Positions 60,156 to 64,000 of a stretch of 64,000 bases of DNA are shown here, piece after piece. Under the pieces are notes generated by a model that saw nothing but the letters and a program-made list of their open reading frames with translations, did not search any database and was not told the DNA's origin. Source of the stretch: Setomelanomma holmii (Eukaryota > Ascomycota > Dothideomycetes > Pleosporales > Phaeosphaeriaceae); NCBI GenBank assembly GCA_010015745.1, contig ML978156.1, forward strand, positions 124,001 to 188,000, written 5' to 3'. The first letter of the stretch is position 1. Each line of letters begins with the position of its first letter. The position numbers and the translations under genes are program-made.

Positions 60156-61295
60156 TTATACCACCACCGTCTCACCGATGTCGCAACTACACACTTCCTC
60201 GCCCCATTTCAATCCTTCGGCTTCAGCGCCCTTCCGCCATCTCTCGATCGGCTCGGTCACTGGCTCGTAGTGCTGGCTGAATCCCCCTCTAAAAGTGCCG
60301 TAGTGCATTGCTAGGCTCTTCTTACTCCTCACATCCCCATGTATTGCGAGCGAATCCTCGGGACTAGAATGCTGACCCGACAGAACGCTTCTGGGCTTGA
60401 AGCAACCCGCAGGCACCAATGCAAGATCGAACGGGCCATACAAATCGCCAATCTGCTTGAATGCAGGACAAGGAGGGTGCGGCGCATCATGATGGGTGAA
60501 TTGGTCGTCGGAATGTACGGCACAGTAGCCCGTGTCGCCGGCGAAGAAGAGACGTTTAGTAGACGAGACGAAAGTCCAGCTACACCATAACGTGCTATCG
60601 AAAGACCAGGGCGACCGGCCGGACCGATGTTGTGCAGGCGTGCATATCAGCTCCGCCGTCCCAGCACCTTCTGATGACAAGGTAATGCCATCCCACCAAT
60701 CCAACTCTGTGACCTGCTCCTCTTTAATGCCGACGCCTAATCCAAGCACAACAGCTTTGACGCCCAAACCACACAGTATCCTCAAATCGCCCGCTTGTTT
60801 CGCATTCAACTTCCGCAGCGTGTCGGTGTCTAAATGGTCGTAGTGGTCGTGGCTTATACACACAGCATCGACTTGCGGTAAATCTTCGATCGTGCAAGGC
60901 GGAGGTGTAAATCGTACGGGTCCAACTAGTCCATATGGACCTACGCGATCGCTCCACACGGGATCCAATAATATCCGTAGTGCTCTATCACTGCCCTCGT
61001 GTTTGGGCATCTCGATTAAGAAACTCGCATGTCCGATCCATGTTGCTTTTAGTCCATCTTGATCTAAGCCGAAATTTGGCGTCCGCACACTGGGTAGACC
61101 GGCGCGATCAGCAGGAACAGGCACAAAATTCTTCGGTGTCATCCATCGCGTCTTGAATAGCGTCGGTAGACCATTGTGTTTGTACGAGGGCCACGGATTT
61201 TTGAAGCCTGTTGGTGGGCTGGCATTGTGATGCGCGGTTGTGTAGCCGTCGGGACGGCGTGGAGGGAGTTGGCTTATGGAGGACGTACAAGGCAT
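60156..61295 (-). CDS. NAPE-PLD-like metallo-beta-lactamase-fold hydrolase
   Basis: Single exon, 379 aa, starting at the ATG at 61295. The metal-binding motif SHDHYDHLD (HxHxDH) is at about residues 149-157. Other ligands are His in TPAQHRSGRSPW, Asp in FFAGDTGY and His in AMHYGTF. Together with NPWPSYK and the TWIGHASFLIE strand, this is the N-acylphosphatidylethanolamine phospholipase D family (yeast Fmp30). Such enzymes hydrolyse N-acyl-PE to N-acylethanolamines and affect mitochondrial membrane lipids. No clear presequence. It converges with PEX5, 266 bp apart. Confidence 0.88.
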   Translation of the reverse strand: MPCTSSISQLPPRRPDGYTTAHHNASPPTGFKNPWPSYKHNGLPTLFKTRWMTPKNFVPVPADRAGLPSVRTPNFGLDQDGLKATWIGHASFLIEMPKHEGSDRALRILLDPVWSDRVGPYGLVGPVRFTPPPCTIEDLPQVDAVCISHDHYDHLDTDTLRKLNAKQAGDLRILCGLGVKAVVLGLGVGIKEEQVTELDWWDGITLSSEGAGTAELICTPAQHRSGRSPWSFDSTLWCSWTFVSSTKRLFFAGDTGYCAVHSDDQFTHHDAPHPPCPAFKQIGDLYGPFDLALVPAGCFKPRSVLSGQHSSPEDSLAIHGDVRSKKSLAMHYGTFRGGFSQHYEPVTEPIERWRKGAEAEGLKWGEEVCSCDIGETVVV

Positions 61296-62138
61296 TCTGG
61301 CGGTGGTGAAGTGCCTAAAAAAGTACGCTGCGCAAGGTGCTTGGATGCCATTTTGAAGTGCGTGTGGTCATAGAGTGATGATGTTATGGCTGAAGGTTGT
61401 CGGAGTTAGCGGAGGAATTGAGAAGGCGCTGCGGCGAGGGAGTTTGGCCGCGATCCGTGTAGGAAGTTGCAAGCATTCAATTTCTAGTCCATGTCTGGAG
61501 GTCCTAAATATTGGAAATTGACGTGTTAGCAAAATGAAGGAATCACAGAAGCCTGCAGACTCCTCTTGTTCGTTACAAGTTCGATTCTATACAGTTGCGC
61601 AAACATTTTCGCACAACGTCGAGACGGCTCTCTCAGTGCACGCTCCGGCCTCGATGTGCCTATCAAATATCCACATTCTCATTCCCTCGAACAGAATAAA
61701 GCCAAGCCTGCATCTCTGAACGCCCGAAGGCAGTCAACATGGCATCGCTTTTGCATCAGGACGATGTGGCTGGAGCTTGCCAGGCGCCACCCAGTCAAGA
61801 TGCAGCTTGAGCGTCATAGCCTCGGAGGCTCACCACGATCCAGACAAGCATCATGGCCCGGCTGGCGTAGCCTTAGTTTCTTATCGGCCTGCGACCAATC
61901 GCGAGCGCACGTGAATCATCTGCAGGTACTGCTCCGCATCGCTTCTCGCCTCTGTGCTTTTCCAACCAGGGTTTTGGGCGATACACCTTCCAGAAAGGGC
62001 AAAGATGTTTCGCGGACGGCATATCATGCAGAAAAGTGGCCATGTTTAAATAGTAGATAGGTCCCGAGTTCCAGGTAGGGATTCAGGTACCATCTAATCC
62101 TCGACTCCCTGTGTCAGTTGGTCCCGTCTGGCTTCAAG
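61296..62138. other. Intergenic, divergent flanks of NAPE-PLD-like and RNase T2 genes
   Basis: 843 bp without a supported gene. A TTTAAATAG at about 62044 might serve as TATA box for the RNase gene. Confidence 0.45.
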
Positions 62139-63185
62139 ATGCACAACGCCTTTACCAAAGTTGGAGCAGTGGCACTGCTTGCAACTACAACGACTGCACA
62201 GCTGTACCCAGGTCAGAGCCCTCTGAACCACACTTGCCAGCTCCAGAAGCCTCTTCTTTCTTGCCCTCCATCAGATCCCTTAAAGGTCGACTCTTGCTGT
62301 GTGGAGACTTTCGGTGGCCTCCTCCTGTCCACCCAGTTCTGGAACACGTACACTGGTGGCGAGGCTCAAGGCCAATTGCTCCCAACCGATACCTGGACTC
62401 TGCATGGCTTGTGGCCCGACTTCTGCAATGGGTCATATACTCAGTACTGCGACTTGACTCGACAATACGATCCGATCCCATCACCAAATACCACTAATGG
62501 CTTGCCCAACGGAACTTTTGTGCCGCCCTACAACGGCTCGAACATCGGCACCTTCCTCGAGCCCTTCGGTCGCTACGATCTGCTTGAGTACATGAATACG
62601 TACTGGATCGCATGGCAGCAGGATAATGCGGGCTTCTGGGGCCACGAGTTCAGCAAGCATGCCACCTGCTACTCCACCTTTAATGTGCCTTGCTATGGCC
62701 CGCAGTACCGCAATCATGAGGAGGTTGTCGACTTCTTCGAAACCGCCATCAAGTACTACAAACGTTTCCCGACGTTCGACTGGCTTGAGGCGGCCGACAT
62801 CACGCCGTCGAACAAGACCACTTACACATACGCCGACATCCGCGATGTGCTATTCGAAAACCACGGTGGTGTGCCCTTCATCGGATGCAATGGCCCCAGG
62901 TACAATAATACGGCGGCTGGCAAGGCTGCCAACAGCACTGATAGCGGCTACACTGCGCTCAGCGAGGTTTGGTACTACGAATACGTGAGTCTATTCTTTA
63001 TCTCAGCGCAATAATCGAATCGAAAGCTGATCCAAATGCAGGCATACGGACGGCCTCAGGAGGGCAATGTCATTCCCACCAGTGCGGCTCCAACATACCT
63101 GACCAATTGCGCGAAGGCGCCCGGTGCTATCAACTACTACGAGCGTACGAACGGGTCGGAGAAGGTGCCTACTGTGCCATTTTAG
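62139..63185 (+). CDS. Secreted ribonuclease T2
   Basis: Extracellular or vacuolar endoribonuclease that cleaves RNA via 2',3'-cyclic phosphates. Exons 62139-62984 and 63042-63185; intron 62985-63041 (gtgagt donor, gctgat branch point); 329 aa. A signal peptide ends near residue 20. Catalytic motifs: CAS I with His89 in WTLHGLWPDFC, and CAS II with His169, Glu170, Lys173 and His174 in GFWGHEFSKHATC. Many Cys and N-glycosylation sequons fit a secreted enzyme. The second exon adds AYGRPQEGNVIP and ends KVPTVPF. The ATG at 62139 is the first in frame; the residues upstream have no initiator. Related secreted T2 enzymes act in nutrient scavenging or host interaction. Confidence 0.94.
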
Positions 63186-63419
63186 AGCAATGCAAATGTA
63201 GTTGTAATGTAATGAACAAAATCATGTCCTGAATTAAGACAAGAATCTATGAGAATATCATGGTCCGTTTCTTTGGTCGCTCCGCTTGTACTCTGGTACC
63301 TTGCCCAAGAATGGGGGTGGGTCCTGCTCAGCATCATCCACAGGACCGCCACTATTGATATTGTACAGACAAGACTGAGGACTTGAAAGTTGCGAAAGAG
63401 ACAAATACACATATCATAG

Positions 63420-63963
63420 ATGGACACCAGAATCCAAGGTAGTTCCTGCGTACGACACGATCTTACAGTGAAAACCAACGCCCAAGTATACCATCATACA
63501 AGAGTCAGTCCGTCACCAAGGCAGGAGACTGCACCATCACCTAACACACACAGTGTCAACCGACCAACAACAAACTACCACTCTTCTTCACCGCTATGCG
63601 GCAGTCCTAGCATCACACTCCATGCCGGAACTTCTCTCCATCTACACGCCCGACGGCGTCCTGATGGCTCCAGGATTCCAGCCCGCCGTCGGCACAGAAG
63701 CACTGAAAACCTCGTACGAGCGCATCTCCAGCACCATCAGATTAGACATTGAGTTCAGCATCGATGAGATTATTGTTACAGGAGAGGAATGGGCATTTGC
63801 GAGGACGACGGCGGCTGGGACGAAGTTTTGGTTGGAGAAGGGGACGCAGGAGAGACATTGGAACCAGGAGTTGTTTGTGCTGAGGAAGATTGGTGGAATA
63901 GAGGGGGAGAGGGAGTGGAGGGTTGCAAGGTATGGTTTTAGTAGTATGAAGCCGGTTGCTTGA
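63420..63963 (+). CDS. SnoaL/NTF2-like fold small protein
   Basis: Exons 63420-63438 and 63554-63963 (intron 63439-63553, gtagtt donor, cctaacac branch point, cacag acceptor); 142 aa. The main frame has no ATG before residue 31 of the model, so the upstream exon MDTRIQ is needed to start it; this first exon is the uncertain part. The body has the NTF2-like alpha+beta pattern of SgcJ/EcaC or SnoaL-like DUF4440 proteins: LLSIYTPDGVLMAPG near the start, EEWAFARTTAAGT in the middle, NQELFVLRKI and WRVARYGFS at the end. Function in fungi is not established; often a detoxification or steroid-isomerase-like fold. Confidence 0.65.
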
Positions 63964-64000
63964 GGATGAATTTAGAGTTGGAAAAACCGGATTTATGTCG

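Noticed and set aside
61566..61600. tRNA B-box-like GTTCGATTC
   Set aside because: No matching A box or cloverleaf around it.

Overview
This window is nuclear DNA of a filamentous ascomycete (Pezizomycotina). Genes are compact, most introns are 43-66 nt with GTRNGY-type donors and CTRAY-type branch points, and the proteins are typically fungal (Vps10, Pmt4, DUF6536 membrane protein, SesB-type hydrolase, NB-ARC/TPR receptor). A dothideomycete is plausible, but that is inference. Exon structures were worked out by hand from reading frames, splice signals and family conservation; most full models close exactly in frame.

Layout. 0-4 kb: 3' end of ribosome-biogenesis factor NSA2, a GFA-family zinc protein, and a broken CorA-like transporter gene. 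4-13 kb: VPS10 sorting receptor, then a 2.9-kb non-coding stretch leading into a secreted or vacuolar subtilisin. 14-24 kb is an accessory region: an orphan disordered protein, an NB-ARC/TPR NOD-like receptor (NLR), a divergently transcribed SesB-like alpha/beta hydrolase, a fungal membrane protein that may be damaged, and an intact DUF6536 membrane protein. 25-42 kb is conserved housekeeping: PMT4, YEA4-type UDP-GlcNAc transporter, PP2A B55 subunit, RPL3, SDH1, RPT1 and CCT4. 42-64 kb: a conserved fungal protein of unknown role, an ELMO/CED-12 protein, a small Cys-rich zinc-binding protein, AMP deaminase, a mitochondrial two-RRM protein, PEX5, an NAPE-PLD-like metallohydrolase, a secreted RNase T2 and a SnoaL/NTF2-like protein.

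Main discovery. The NLR at 15.7-18.0 kb and the hydrolase at 18.4-19.6 kb are head-to-head, 411 bp apart. They carry the same short Asn/Gly-rich motif, at the extreme N-terminus of the NLR and the extreme C-terminus of the hydrolase. The shared pattern is F-x-N-x-G-x-V-A-N-N followed by Q-x-x-N-Y-G. This is the architecture of fungal amyloid-templating NLR/effector pairs (NWD2/HET-S, PNT1/HELLP/SBP): the receptor's N-terminal motif would nucleate an amyloid fold that recruits and activates the hydrolase, giving programmed cell death or non-self response. Both motif exons become visible only after splicing. The hydrolase also needs a GC-AG intron to be intact, and the NLR's Walker A lysine is replaced by threonine.

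Elsewhere the genes are mostly independent housekeeping units. Several share divergent promoters (PP2A-B/RPL3, RPT1/CCT4, ELMO/zinc protein).
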